From: Bacteroidales bacterium
GTDB lineage: Bacteria; Bacteroidota; Bacteroidia; Bacteroidales; UBA4417
Reading direction: 5' to 3'
DNA length: 64,000 nucleotides
NCBI GenBank assembly: GCA_016707785.1
Contig: JADJGZ010000014.1
Location: 62,001 to 126,000, forward strand
Part shown: positions 9,590 to 20,400 of the stretch, one piece after another
How positions within the stretch are numbered: the first letter of the stretch is position 1
Layout of the letters: each line of letters opens with the position of its first letter
Notes under the pieces: model-generated
Database searches by the model: none
Seen by the model: only the letters and a program-made list of their open reading frames with translations
What the model was told of the DNA's origin: nothing
Program-made: the position numbers and the translations under genes

Positions 9590-12500
9590 ATGAAAAAGTT
9601 GTACTTACTATTAACTCTGCTTGGAATGCTGGTATTCGCATTTCGAGCTGATGCCCAGGAAAGCCAGGGAGTGATAAATGACGGACCTCAACATCCAACC
9701 CTGATCATGACCGGAACCTATTTGGGAGAGGTTCCATCCATTGCTTCACAGATTGCTAATGGAACCTTTATTCCTGCAGAAAATGTTATCAAGGAATTCA
9801 ACCCTAAGAAATGGGGCGCAAACACAGCAGTCCCAGGCAAGGGATTACCTATCGGGAACGACCCTTTAATGGCTCAGCAATCACGGGCACCAATGCAGCA
9901 AGGCCGGGCACCAATCCTTACTTTTGAGGCAGCCAGTGCTACTGCAACGCCTACTGATCCAACTGGAGCTGTTGGACCTAATCATTTCGTCAATGCCTGG
10001 AATACCTCTTTCAGAATTTGGGATAAAGCAGGAAATCCTTTAACAGCTGTTGCTTCCCTTGGAACAGTGTTACCTGGAACCATGGGTGATCCCATTGTGA
10101 TCTATGACCAATTCGCTGATCGTTGGCTAATAACTGAATTCTATTCTAATGGTTTTTATGTTGCCATTTCTCAAGGGCCAGATCCAGTAAATGATGGATG
10201 GTATAATTATTCCTTTGCCACAAACACTTTCCCTGACTATCCTAAATTTTCCCTCTGGTCAGATGGATATTATATCACTGCTAATAAAGACCAGACTTCT
10301 GCAAGTACAAGCCAGGTGGTTTTTGCTCTTGAAAGGAATAAAATGCTTACTGGTGATCCAACCGCACAAATGATTGGATTTCCACTCACAGGTATTGTTA
10401 CCAGCGGTTTCTATAGCCCACTTGGATTCAATGTAACAGGAAACACCATGCCTCCTGCCGGAAATGCTCCAATTGTCTATATGCAGGACGATTCATGGTC
10501 AGGCGTTTCATCTGACCACCTCAAACTTTGGTCGGTAAATGTAAACTGGACTACTCCAGCCAGTTCTACTATATCCAGTCCCCAGGTGATCAATACTGCA
10601 GCTTTTGATGGATTATTCGATGGCGGCTCTTTCTCAAACCTGCCTCAACCTTCAGGAAGTGATATTGATGCACTTCAGGCAACAATTATGTACATGGCTC
10701 AATATCGCCGATTCCCCACATACAATTGTGCAGTATTCAATTTTGTAGTTGACCTGAATGGTGCAGATAACCTTGCAGGTATCCGCTGGTATGAACTAAG
10801 ACAAACCACTGATGGCGCTCCCTGGTCCATTTACCAGGAGGGTACCTATACACAACCTAATGGCCATAGCGCTTTTAGCGGAAATATGTGTATGGATATG
10901 AATGGGAATATTGCCCTCGCCTATACCACTGTTAGCACAACTCAGTTCCCTTCATTACGATATACAGGCCGTTATGCTAGTGATCCGCTGGGAACTATGA
11001 CACTGGCAGAAGAGGTTATTGTGAATGGAACTCAAAGTGACCCTGCAACCAGGTATGGGGATTATTCACAGATGACCATTGACCCTTCCGATGATGTGAC
11101 TTTCTGGTCAATCGGTGAGTATTTTAATAGTGGCCGTAAAAATCATGTGGGTGTTTTCAATATTGCACCTCCTGCTCTTACAGCCAGGTTTTCCGGAACT
11201 CCTACTAATATTTGTTCAGGGGGTACTGTGAATTTTACTGACAACTCACTTGGTGGCCCTATATCCTGGAGCTGGAATTTCGGCGACCCGGCCAGCGGTG
11301 CAAATAATACTTCCTCTTTGCAGAATCCTTCTCATACTTATGCAACTGCAGGTAGTTATACCGTTACTCTTACCGTTACTGATGCTGAAACTGCAACCAG
11401 TACTGAGATAAAAACCAATTATATTGTTGTTAAGGATGTAATAGCAGCTTTTACGGGTACTCCAGCCACGGTTGTAGTTGGTAACTCAGTTACTTTTACT
11501 GATAATTCTTCTTGTAGTCCAACTGCCTGGGACTGGTCATTCCCCGGTGGAACACCATCAAGCTATTCAGGTCAAACTCCACCTGCAATTCAATACAGTA
11601 CCATTGGCGTTTATGATGTTACTCTGACTGTTACAAAAGGCAGTAGTACGGATACTAAGACCATGACAGGCTATATTAATGTAATGGCTCCTGAGTTCAA
11701 TATGGCAAATGGTTCAATTACTACCTGTACCGGGAATTTCTATGATTCAGGTGGGGTTGCTGGTAGTTATGCTAATAGCCTGAATCTGACAGAAACATTT
11801 TATCCTTCAACACCTGGTGCTATGGTTAGAATGACATTTAGCTCCTTTAGCACTGAGTCGGGTTATGATTACCTGAGGATTTATAACGGCACCTCAACTT
11901 CTGACGCCTTAATCGGTACCTATCATGGTACTACCGGGCCTGGAACAGTTACTGCCAGCAATGCTTCTGGCGCATTGACGTTTAACTTTACTTCAGATGG
12001 AAGCGTACCAGGAACTGGCTGGTCAGCTAGTATAAGCTGTTTTAGCAACCTGGATCCGCCAATTGCTGCATTTACTGCATCTAGCACCAGCCCTGCGATG
12101 AATACAACAGTTACTTTAACTGATCAATCCACCAGTACACCTACCTCCTGGGCCTGGAGTATCACCCCTGCATCTTTCACTTTTGCCGGCGGTACTACAG
12201 CCAATTCTCAGAACCCGCAGATCCAGTTCTCTGCTACAGGTTTATATAGCGTTACATTAACAGTCACCAACGCTAATGGAACCGACTCAGAAATAAAAAC
12301 CAACTATATTAACGTTCTTCCATTTGCCTATTGTACTCCTATCTATACTACAGGTACAGGTTATGGTGATTATATTTCTTTAGTTCAGTTGGGATCAATA
12401 AATAATGCAACGGGAGCATCAGCTACTCCTTTTTATACCTATTACAATAGTTTATCAACCGATCTCAACTTGAATGAAGCTTATACGATTACTTTGAGTC

Positions 12501-13342
12501 CTGGTACCTATTCAAGTGGTAATTACATAGCTGTATGGATTGATTATAATAAGAACGGAACTTTTGAGACCACTGAAAAACTTGGAGTGATTTCAATTGC
12601 TCCAACTCCTGCCACCGGCACAATTGCTTTTACAGTTCCTGCAGATGCAACTCCCGGTACCACCCGAATGAGAGTAAGGGAAGTTTGGAATACAAATGCA
12701 TTCGATGCTTGTACCAGCAATGGATATGGTGAGGTTGAAGACTATAATGTAAATATTGTATCACCCGACCGCAATTTAAACCTTACTGTATTTATTGAAG
12801 GCCTCTATAATGGAACCAGCATGAATCAGGCACAGAGTGGAACCGGTAATCAATTCCCGGGTACCATTGCCGACCAGATCATTGTAGAATTGCATAGTAC
12901 AACAGCACCTTATGACCTGGTAGCCGGTCCATTCACTGTAAATATCAATACTGACGGAACTGCTTCTGCAACATTACCGACTTCTTTAAATAGCAGTTAT
13001 TATGTTGTTATAAAGCATAGGAACAGCATTGAAACATGGAGCAGTGCAGGAGTATCTTTTGGAGGAGCAGGTGCTGTTTCATATAACTTCACTTCAGCTG
13101 CTTCGCAAGCCTTTAACAATAACATGAAACAAGTTGGAAGTGTGTGGGTTATTTATGGAGGTGATGCTTCACAGGATGGTTTGGTTGATGGTAGCGATAT
13201 GGCTCTGATCGATAATGCTAGCACATTGGTACTTTCGGGATATAATCCAGAAGATGTTAATGGAGATGGTATTGTTGATGGATCTGATATGGCTAACATT
13301 GATAATAATTCCACTTTAGTAATTCAGGTACAAAAACCTTAA
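9590..13342 (+). CDS. Large secreted multidomain protein (PKD, CUB-like, GEVED, dockerin-like C-terminus)
   Basis: Signal peptide MKKLYLLLTLLGMLVFAFRADAQ. Residues ~105-525 form a region of unknown activity beginning with the motif DPTGAVGPNHFVNAWN and containing repeated Trp/Asp-rich strands; it looks like a beta-propeller, but no catalytic signature is recognised. Two PKD domains follow (~530-700; 'WSWNFGDP' and 'WDWSFPGG'), then a CUB-like domain (~702-817; 'TCTGNFYDSGG', 'GYDYLRIYNG'), a third PKD (~823-910), a GEVED domain (~912-1058; 'AVWIDYNKNG', 'RMRVREVW', 'GYGEVEDYNV') and the shared C-terminal module (~1060-1250). The calcium loops are DASQDGLVDGSD and DVNGDGIVDGSD; the protein ends in QKP. 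The CUB-PKD-GEVED-tail block is shared with the gene at 17428. Likely role: surface or matrix protein binding proteins or glycans (inference). Confidence 0.92.
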   Translation: MKKLYLLLTLLGMLVFAFRADAQESQGVINDGPQHPTLIMTGTYLGEVPSIASQIANGTFIPAENVIKEFNPKKWGANTAVPGKGLPIGNDPLMAQQSRAPMQQGRAPILTFEAASATATPTDPTGAVGPNHFVNAWNTSFRIWDKAGNPLTAVASLGTVLPGTMGDPIVIYDQFADRWLITEFYSNGFYVAISQGPDPVNDGWYNYSFATNTFPDYPKFSLWSDGYYITANKDQTSASTSQVVFALERNKMLTGDPTAQMIGFPLTGIVTSGFYSPLGFNVTGNTMPPAGNAPIVYMQDDSWSGVSSDHLKLWSVNVNWTTPASSTISSPQVINTAAFDGLFDGGSFSNLPQPSGSDIDALQATIMYMAQYRRFPTYNCAVFNFVVDLNGADNLAGIRWYELRQTTDGAPWSIYQEGTYTQPNGHSAFSGNMCMDMNGNIALAYTTVSTTQFPSLRYTGRYASDPLGTMTLAEEVIVNGTQSDPATRYGDYSQMTIDPSDDVTFWSIGEYFNSGRKNHVGVFNIAPPALTARFSGTPTNICSGGTVNFTDNSLGGPISWSWNFGDPASGANNTSSLQNPSHTYATAGSYTVTLTVTDAETATSTEIKTNYIVVKDVIAAFTGTPATVVVGNSVTFTDNSSCSPTAWDWSFPGGTPSSYSGQTPPAIQYSTIGVYDVTLTVTKGSSTDTKTMTGYINVMAPEFNMANGSITTCTGNFYDSGGVAGSYANSLNLTETFYPSTPGAMVRMTFSSFSTESGYDYLRIYNGTSTSDALIGTYHGTTGPGTVTASNASGALTFNFTSDGSVPGTGWSASISCFSNLDPPIAAFTASSTSPAMNTTVTLTDQSTSTPTSWAWSITPASFTFAGGTTANSQNPQIQFSATGLYSVTLTVTNANGTDSEIKTNYINVLPFAYCTPIYTTGTGYGDYISLVQLGSINNATGASATPFYTYYNSLSTDLNLNEAYTITLSPGTYSSGNYIAVWIDYNKNGTFETTEKLGVISIAPTPATGTIAFTVPADATPGTTRMRVREVWNTNAFDACTSNGYGEVEDYNVNIVSPDRNLNLTVFIEGLYNGTSMNQAQSGTGNQFPGTIADQIIVELHSTTAPYDLVAGPFTVNINTDGTASATLPTSLNSSYYVVIKHRNSIETWSSAGVSFGGAGAVSYNFTSAASQAFNNNMKQVGSVWVIYGGDASQDGLVDGSDMALIDNASTLVLSGYNPEDVNGDGIVDGSDMANIDNNSTLVIQVQKP

Positions 13343-13357
13343 CTTTATATGTTTTTC

Positions 13358-13390
13358 AGGAATTTCCCGGGACTCTCCCGGGAAATTCCT
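13358..13390 (+). terminator. Strong hairpin terminator after the 9590 gene
   Basis: AGGAATTTCCCGGGA, loop CTC, TCCCGGGAAATTCCT make a perfect 15-bp stem, followed by a T-rich stretch (CATTTATTTTCTTTT). It lies 16 nt after the stop codon. Confidence 0.8.
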
Positions 13391-13418
13391 CATTTATTTT
13401 CTTTTAATTCCTGCTATT

Positions 13419-16400
13419 ATGAAAAAAATATGCCTTGCGCTATTTGTAGTTTTCTGTTGCTGTGGCAGTGCCGTATTTGCTCAAACACCAGCAGCAATAC
13501 CTGATTCATCAAATTATCCTTATTGGATAAAAATGATGCAGGATCCGGATGCCAACTTCTTCTCAACAGTAAGTGCTTTTGAGGCATATTGGAAAAACCG
13601 GCCTATTACAAAAGGTTGTGGCTGGAAACCTTTTAAACGATGGGAGTACATCATGCAAGGCAGGATTTCTCCTGATGGTAAAAAACCGGATGCAGCAAAA
13701 TCCGTTCGTGCTTTCCAGTCGTATTCAGGGAATAACCGGTCTGTTTCCGGTACATGGGTTTCTATGGGACCCTCTACAATCCCCTCTCCCGGTCCTGCAG
13801 GTTATGAAGGATTAGGCCGGCTCAATGTAGTTGCTTTCCATCCGACAAATGCAAACAAGATCTATGTTGGTGCTCCCTCTGGAGGGTTCTGGATGTCAGA
13901 TAATAATGGGTTAAACTGGACAACCACCACAGATCAACTCCCTTCAATTGGAGTTTCTTCTATTATTGTTGATTATAGTAATGTGAATAAAATCTTGATC
14001 GGAACCGGTGACCGTGATCACGGGGATGCTCCTGGAATTGGAGTTTATAAGAGTCTGGATGGTGGCCTTACATGGTCCTCATCAAATAATGGAATGGGCG
14101 ATGTGAATGTCAACAAGATTATTCAACACCCTACCTCCTCAATGGTATTTCTTGCCGCTACTAATTACGGGATTTACAAATCAGTGGATGGCGGAAGCAA
14201 TTGGGCCCAAACATACTCCGGAAATTATTCTGATTTATGTTTCAAACCGGGTGATGCTTCAATAGTGTATGCCGAATCCGGGGCCAATTTCTATAGATCA
14301 ACGAATACCGGACAAGGTTTTACCCAAATTACCTCTGGTTTACCTTCCGGTCAAAGGGGATCCATTGCGGTATCTGCTGCTAATCCAGCGGTTGTCTATT
14401 TTCTGCAATCCAACAATGATAGCGGATTTCAAGGCCTTTTCAAATCCACAGATTCCGGATTGAATTTTAACACCCAATCAACCTACCCTAATATCCTCGA
14501 TTGGTCATGTGATGGCTCCGGAACCGGTGGTCAGGGATGGTATGATTTATCTATTGCAGCAGATCCTACGAATGCAAATACGCTCTATGTTGGTGGAGTG
14601 GATGTATGGAAATCGACAGATGGTGGTGTGAACTGGGTGATCAATTCACACTGGTATGGCGGATGCAGCGTGCCGGCAGTTCATGCTGATTGCCATTACC
14701 TTGGATTTTCCCCTGTTACTGGTCGACTCTATGCCGGAAATGATGGGGGTATTTATTACTCAGATAATGGTGGAGTTAACTGGACAGATTGCACTGTTAC
14801 TATGGCTATCGGTCAGATATATAAGATTGGCCAAAGCCAGACAAATGCATCAAAAACCATCAACGGGTTTCAGGATAACGGAACCTATACCCTACAATCT
14901 GCAGGATGGGTAGCAACAGGTGGAGGTGATGGAATGGAATGTGCAGTTGATTATAGCAATGAGGCTTATATGTATCATACCATTTACTTTGGAGATATCT
15001 TCAGAACCTATAATAATGGAAGTGAGCAACAAATCGCCGGAAATGGTGCTTATGGGATTGATGAAAGTGGTGGGTGGGTTACACCATTCATTTTAAGCGA
15101 AAATAACCCTAAAAAAATGTTTGTTGGTTATAAGAATGTCTGGAGATGTGATGATGCTACAATTGGAACACCTGTCTGGACAAAGATTTCCAGTGGAGAG
15201 GTGGAGGATTGCTCTGTCCTGGAACAGTCACCTGCAAATGTGGACATTCTCTACGTTGTGCATTGGGGAACTTTGAAAAGGTCAGACAATGCAAATGCTT
15301 CAACTCCATCCTGGGTAAGTTGTACACTGCCCGGTGGAAATACACCCACAGATATTGAGGCTCATCCCACGGATCCCAATATTGTGTATGCTACTGCCGG
15401 ATACAATGTCTATAAGTCCATCAATAAAGGCGTAAGTTGGAGCCTGGTCCCGGGTACCTTACCTGGAATTCCTATCAATACGCTTGTGTATGATAAAAAC
15501 TCTTCCGAAGGTTTATATATCGGAACTCAAACAGGAGTTCTTTTTAAAAATTCGAGCTTACCAGATTGGATATTGTTTACTTCCGGACTTCCTATGGTAG
15601 ATGTCAGAGAGTTGGAAATCTTCTATGATGCTTCCAACCCAACCAATAACAGGCTTATGGCTGCCACTTTCGGTCGGGGACTTTGGAAAAGTGACCTGAT
15701 TGAAACGGGCCCTGAGAATCCGGGGAACTTCCAGGCTAATACTCAGAGCAACGTCCAAATTAATCTCTCCTGGACAAAGAATTCGAATAATAATAATGTA
15801 ATGCTGGTGTGGTCACCAACTTCCACTTTTGGTGTACCTGTTCCGGGAACTGTCTATTCTCAGGGAAATACAATTCCCGGAGGAGGAGTTGTATTGGCCA
15901 GGGGAAGTGCAACCACCTATAATCATACCTCATTAAGCCAGGGGACTACATACTATTATAAAGCATGGTCCTATGATGCTTCAAATATGTATTCTTATGG
16001 GATAACTTCAAGTGCAAGTACATTTGCTCCCCCAGATGCCGCATTTATTGCATCAAATCTATCCCCTGCACTCTCTGAAGTTATTACATTAACTGATCTT
16101 ACTACTTTTGCTCCAACATCATGGACATGGTCAATTTCCCCTTCAAGCTATGTCTTCATGAATGGGACTTCCAGCACCTCTCAGAATCCTCAGGTGCAGT
16201 TTACCGAAGTCGGAGAATACACCATCTCCTTAACTGTTTCAAATAGTTGGGGTTCTGATTTAGAATCAAAAACAGATTATCTGCATGTGATACCATTCTC
16301 ATATTGTATTCCAACCTATTCTTATGGATCAGGTTCCGGCGATTATATTTCATTGGTGCAGCTCGAAGATATCAATAATGCGACTTCCGCTTTGCCAAGC

Positions 16401-17315
16401 CCATATTATCAGTATTACAGTGAATTGTCAACAGATCTTGCTGCCGGCAGTGAATATACGATTACACTCAGCCCCGGTACTTATGGCAGCGGAAATAATA
16501 TTGCGGTCTGGATCGATTACAATAGAAATGGATCATTTGAAGAAACAGAGAAACTGGGGACGGTGGGTATTCCGCCTATGCCTGCAACCGGAACTATCAG
16601 CTTTATAGTTCCTGAAACCACTTATTCGGGGTTAACCCGGATGAGAGTCAGGGAAGTATGGGTAGAAAACGAATTTGATGCATGTTCAAACTATGGTTAT
16701 GGAGAAACTGAAGACTATAATATAAACATTGTTTCAACAGATCGTAGCCTCTCTGTTACACTTTTCCTGGAAGGATTGTATAATGGCATATCCATGAATA
16801 AATCCAGGAATGCATCCGGAGAACAATTTCCCGGCGATATAGCTGATCAGATAACTGTGGAACTACATTCCGGTGTTTTTCCTTATGAAATCGTTGGAAG
16901 TCCATCTGTTGTTAATCTGAATACGAATGGAGTGGCAAGCTTTTCTTTACCAACTTTCCTGAATGGTGATTATTACATTGTTGTTAAGCACCGCAACAGC
17001 CTGGAAACCTGGAGTTCTAATCCAATATCATTCGCCGGTGTATTACCTGTTATTTATAATTTCAGTTCACTGGCATCCCAGGCATATGGAAATAATATGA
17101 AGAATATAGGTGGCAACTGGGTCGTTTTCGGTGGAGATATAAACCAGGATGGAATATTAGATGGGAGCGATATGGCAGTTATAGATAATGGAAGCACTTT
17201 ACTCCTCATGGGATATAATCCGGAGGATGCGAATGGAGATGGAATTGTGGATGGTTCTGATATGGCTATGGTAGATAATAACTCCACAGCTGTGGTAACT
17301 GTCAATAAGCCTTAG
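13419..17315 (+). CDS. Secreted BNR/VPS10-like beta-propeller protein with PKD, GEVED and dockerin-like C-terminus
   Basis: Signal peptide to ~residue 22 (CGSAVFAQ). The N-terminal ~100 residues carry the 'WKPFKRWEYIMQGR' region also found in the BNR proteins at 49082 and 56046, showing common ancestry. Residues ~110-757 contain many BNR/Asp-box-like repeats (SxDGGxxW: 'SLDGGLTW', 'SVDGGSNW', 'STDGGVNW', 'SDNGGVNW'), forming one or two beta-propellers. No sialidase catalytic residues can be assigned with confidence. Then come an Fn3-like module (~760-870), PKD (~872-957), GEVED (~959-1105) and the shared C-terminal module (~1107-1298) with loops DINQDGILDGSD and DANGDGIVDGSD, ending NKP. Compared with its two relatives, the tail has been swapped (GEVED plus dockerin-like here, coathanger-like there), an example of module shuffling. 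Confidence 0.92.
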   Translation: MKKICLALFVVFCCCGSAVFAQTPAAIPDSSNYPYWIKMMQDPDANFFSTVSAFEAYWKNRPITKGCGWKPFKRWEYIMQGRISPDGKKPDAAKSVRAFQSYSGNNRSVSGTWVSMGPSTIPSPGPAGYEGLGRLNVVAFHPTNANKIYVGAPSGGFWMSDNNGLNWTTTTDQLPSIGVSSIIVDYSNVNKILIGTGDRDHGDAPGIGVYKSLDGGLTWSSSNNGMGDVNVNKIIQHPTSSMVFLAATNYGIYKSVDGGSNWAQTYSGNYSDLCFKPGDASIVYAESGANFYRSTNTGQGFTQITSGLPSGQRGSIAVSAANPAVVYFLQSNNDSGFQGLFKSTDSGLNFNTQSTYPNILDWSCDGSGTGGQGWYDLSIAADPTNANTLYVGGVDVWKSTDGGVNWVINSHWYGGCSVPAVHADCHYLGFSPVTGRLYAGNDGGIYYSDNGGVNWTDCTVTMAIGQIYKIGQSQTNASKTINGFQDNGTYTLQSAGWVATGGGDGMECAVDYSNEAYMYHTIYFGDIFRTYNNGSEQQIAGNGAYGIDESGGWVTPFILSENNPKKMFVGYKNVWRCDDATIGTPVWTKISSGEVEDCSVLEQSPANVDILYVVHWGTLKRSDNANASTPSWVSCTLPGGNTPTDIEAHPTDPNIVYATAGYNVYKSINKGVSWSLVPGTLPGIPINTLVYDKNSSEGLYIGTQTGVLFKNSSLPDWILFTSGLPMVDVRELEIFYDASNPTNNRLMAATFGRGLWKSDLIETGPENPGNFQANTQSNVQINLSWTKNSNNNNVMLVWSPTSTFGVPVPGTVYSQGNTIPGGGVVLARGSATTYNHTSLSQGTTYYYKAWSYDASNMYSYGITSSASTFAPPDAAFIASNLSPALSEVITLTDLTTFAPTSWTWSISPSSYVFMNGTSSTSQNPQVQFTEVGEYTISLTVSNSWGSDLESKTDYLHVIPFSYCIPTYSYGSGSGDYISLVQLEDINNATSALPSPYYQYYSELSTDLAAGSEYTITLSPGTYGSGNNIAVWIDYNRNGSFEETEKLGTVGIPPMPATGTISFIVPETTYSGLTRMRVREVWVENEFDACSNYGYGETEDYNINIVSTDRSLSVTLFLEGLYNGISMNKSRNASGEQFPGDIADQITVELHSGVFPYEIVGSPSVVNLNTNGVASFSLPTFLNGDYYIVVKHRNSLETWSSNPISFAGVLPVIYNFSSLASQAYGNNMKNIGGNWVVFGGDINQDGILDGSDMAVIDNGSTLLLMGYNPEDANGDGIVDGSDMAMVDNNSTAVVTVNKP

Positions 17316-17397
17316 ATTTCCTTTAAGCAAAGCTTTCCAATTAAAACGTTTTCCTTATCTTAGTCAGAAATTACAGATTAAAATCAATTATATAAAT

Positions 17398-17420
17398 AAC
17401 CAAAACCCAAACCAAAAACC
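17398..17420 (+). promoter_or_regulatory. AACCAAAACCCAAACC leader motif, doubled
   Basis: AACCAAAACCCAAACC followed by AAAAACC ends 7 nt before the ATG at 17428. It is an extended version of the motif found upstream of other secreted-protein genes here. A TATCTTAG sequence (17356-17363) resembles the Bacteroidota -7 box but lacks a convincing -33 partner. Confidence 0.55.
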
Positions 17421-17427
17421 AACATTT

Positions 17428-20400
17428 ATGAGAAGAGTTACTCTTTTACTAGGAATGCTGATTTCATTGACCTTGGCTTTACCTTTGTATGCCCAGAATA
17501 CCTCCAAAGTAGGAGGAAATGCTGATGTCATTGATTACAGGATCGATAATATGGGATATTGGATGAAACTGGCCGAAAAAGGTCTGGTTCCATACAATCC
17601 ATTTATATCCATACCTGCAGCTAATTTCAAAGGTTCTGGTATCCAAACCAGGGACTTTATCACAGATTCTCCCGATGTTCCAGTTACAACTGTGACTAGT
17701 ACCCAAAGTGAGAATTCAGTATTTATTGATCCGGATGATAATACTTTCCTGATCAATTCCAATAACTCCACTGATTGGAGTGGAGGTTCAGCCAGTTCCG
17801 TTCTTGGTGCCGACTACCTTAAAACCAATGATGCCGGAGCAACTTATACAGGCTCTATTAATGGAGCCGGAGGTTCTAATTCAGGTGACCCCACCACAGC
17901 CATCAATAGGGCTGGTCGTCAGTTTGTGAACTTTATTGATGATCCGGGTGGACAAGGTGTTGCTTACACTGACAATGGTTCAACCTGGTCTACCGCAACT
18001 ATAGGCCCAAACCCAGGATCGTTGGCTGATAAAAACCATATGTGGATTGATAATTCACTGTCCAGTCCTTATATTGGTAATCTTTATTGTGTATGGACTG
18101 ATTTCGGCGGAAGCTATAATTATGAAGTTGTTTTTTCACGTTCAACTGATAATGGTGCTACCTGGTCAACAAGAGTTCCAATTTCCGGTACAATCTCCAC
18201 TTTCGATCATGGGGTGAATGTTCAAACAGGTCCTAATGGTGAAGTATATGCTTGCTGGGCTACCTATCCAAGCAGCGGCCTGACCGAAAATGGAATTGGA
18301 TTCGCAAAATCATTAGATGGTGGCCTCACTTTTTCAACACCGGTAAAGGCACTTTCTACCGTAAGAGGTATCAGAGAAGACGGAGTCAGTAAAAACATGA
18401 GAGTAAACTCCTTTCCAGTGATGGCTGTTGATGTGAGCGGTGGGCCTAATAATGGCAATCTCTATATTGTTTGGTCAAATATTGGAGTTCCGGGAACTAA
18501 TACCGGTACCAATATCAGTGTCTATATGATTCGCTCTGCTGATGGTGGTAATACCTGGTCAACTCCGGTAAGGGTAAACCAGGGTACTTATACAGAAGGT
18601 AAAGAATCTTATTGCCCATGGATCAGCTGCGATTCAGAAACAGGTAACTTATCCGTTGTTTTTTATGATGACCGGAATACAGCCAGTACTGATTGCGAAG
18701 CCTGGACAGCTATCTCATTAGATGCAGGTAATACATGGCAGGATTTCAGAGTAAGTGATGTGTCCTTTACCCCGGTTCCTATTCCTGGTCTGGCCAGCAG
18801 TTATATGGGGGATTATCTGGGGATCACTTCCAAAGGTGGAAGGGTATATCCTTGCTGGACTGATAACCGCGGAGGCATTTACCGCACTTATGTTTCACCT
18901 TTCGTAATTGGACTTAATGCTTCATTCAATGCCACAGCATCAAATGTGTGTACAGGATCTTCTGTAACATTTACAAGCAATTCATCAGGTCCTCCAACCG
19001 GATGGCAATGGACATTTGAAGGAGGTTCACCTTCAAGCTATACTGGAGAAACACCTCCTCCGATCGTTTACAATACAGCCGGAACCTATGATGTAACCCT
19101 TGTTGTATCTGATGGAAGTGAAACCGATACTGAGGTGCGTACTGATTTTATTACTGTTGCAGGCGTATTTGCCGGCTTTACTGCTTCAACAACATCTGTG
19201 GTTGTTACAAATAGTGTAACATTTACTGATAATTCACAATGTACACCAACTGCATGGAACTGGTCTTTCCCCGGTGGATCGCCCTCTTCATTCTCAGGTC
19301 AAAACCCTCCCGCTATCGTATACAACACATTGGGAACCTATGATGTAATCCTTACTGTTACCAAAGGAAGCAATACTGATGTTGAGACAAAAGTGGGTTA
19401 TATCAATGTTATTCCACCTGAGTTTCCTATGGCGAATGGATCAGTTACAACTTGTACTGGAAATTTCTATGATGCCGGTGGTGCAAGCAGTGATTATAGC
19501 AATGGCCAGAACCTCACTGAAACCTTTTATCCCTCTACACCAGGAGGAATGGTCAGGATGACATTTAATTCTTTTTCTACTGAATCAGGATACGATTATT
19601 TAAGAATTTATAATGGTACAAATACATCTGCAACATTATTAGGAACATACAATGGCACAACTGGCCCCGGTACTGTGACTGCTTCAAATGCAGCAGGAGC
19701 TCTTACCTTCAATTTTACTTCTGATGTTAGTGTCGTCAGTTCAGGATGGTCAGCCGCTATCAGCTGTTTCATGAATACAGATCCTCCAGTGGCTGCTTTC
19801 ACAGCTTCCACAGTATCTACCACTCCCGGAACAACTGTCACTTTAACTGATCAGTCAGTTAATGCTCCTACCACATGGAGCTGGAGTATAAGCCCTGCTA
19901 GTTTCACATATACTGGCGGAACTACTGCAAATTCTCAAAATCCACAAGTTCAGTTCACTGCTATAGGTACCTATAGCGTTACACTTACTGTAACTAATGC
20001 CAATGGTTCTGATTCAGAAATTAAAACCAATTACATAAGTGTTACTGCTGCTACCTACTGTATTCCAACGTTCACATCGGGAACCGGTTATGGTGATTAT
20101 ATCACACTGGTTCAATTAGGAACCATCAATAATGCTACCGGAGCTTCTGCATCGCCGTATTACACCTATTACAGCAGCTTGTCAACTGATTTGCTACCCA
20201 ACACTGCCTATACGATAACACTGAGTCCCGGAACTTACGGTAGTGGCAATTATATAGCCGTTTGGATTGATTTTAATCAGAATGCTACTTTTGAAGAGAC
20301 CGAAAAACTCGGTACAGTACTCATAGGTGCAACACCTGCAACCGGAACCATCAGTTTCACAGTACCAGGCGGAGCTACTCCAGGAGTTACAAGAATGCGC

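Noticed and set aside
13750..15690. Active sialidase assignment for the BNR proteins
   Set aside because: Asp-box repeats define only the fold; the arginine triad and nucleophile could not be placed with confidence.
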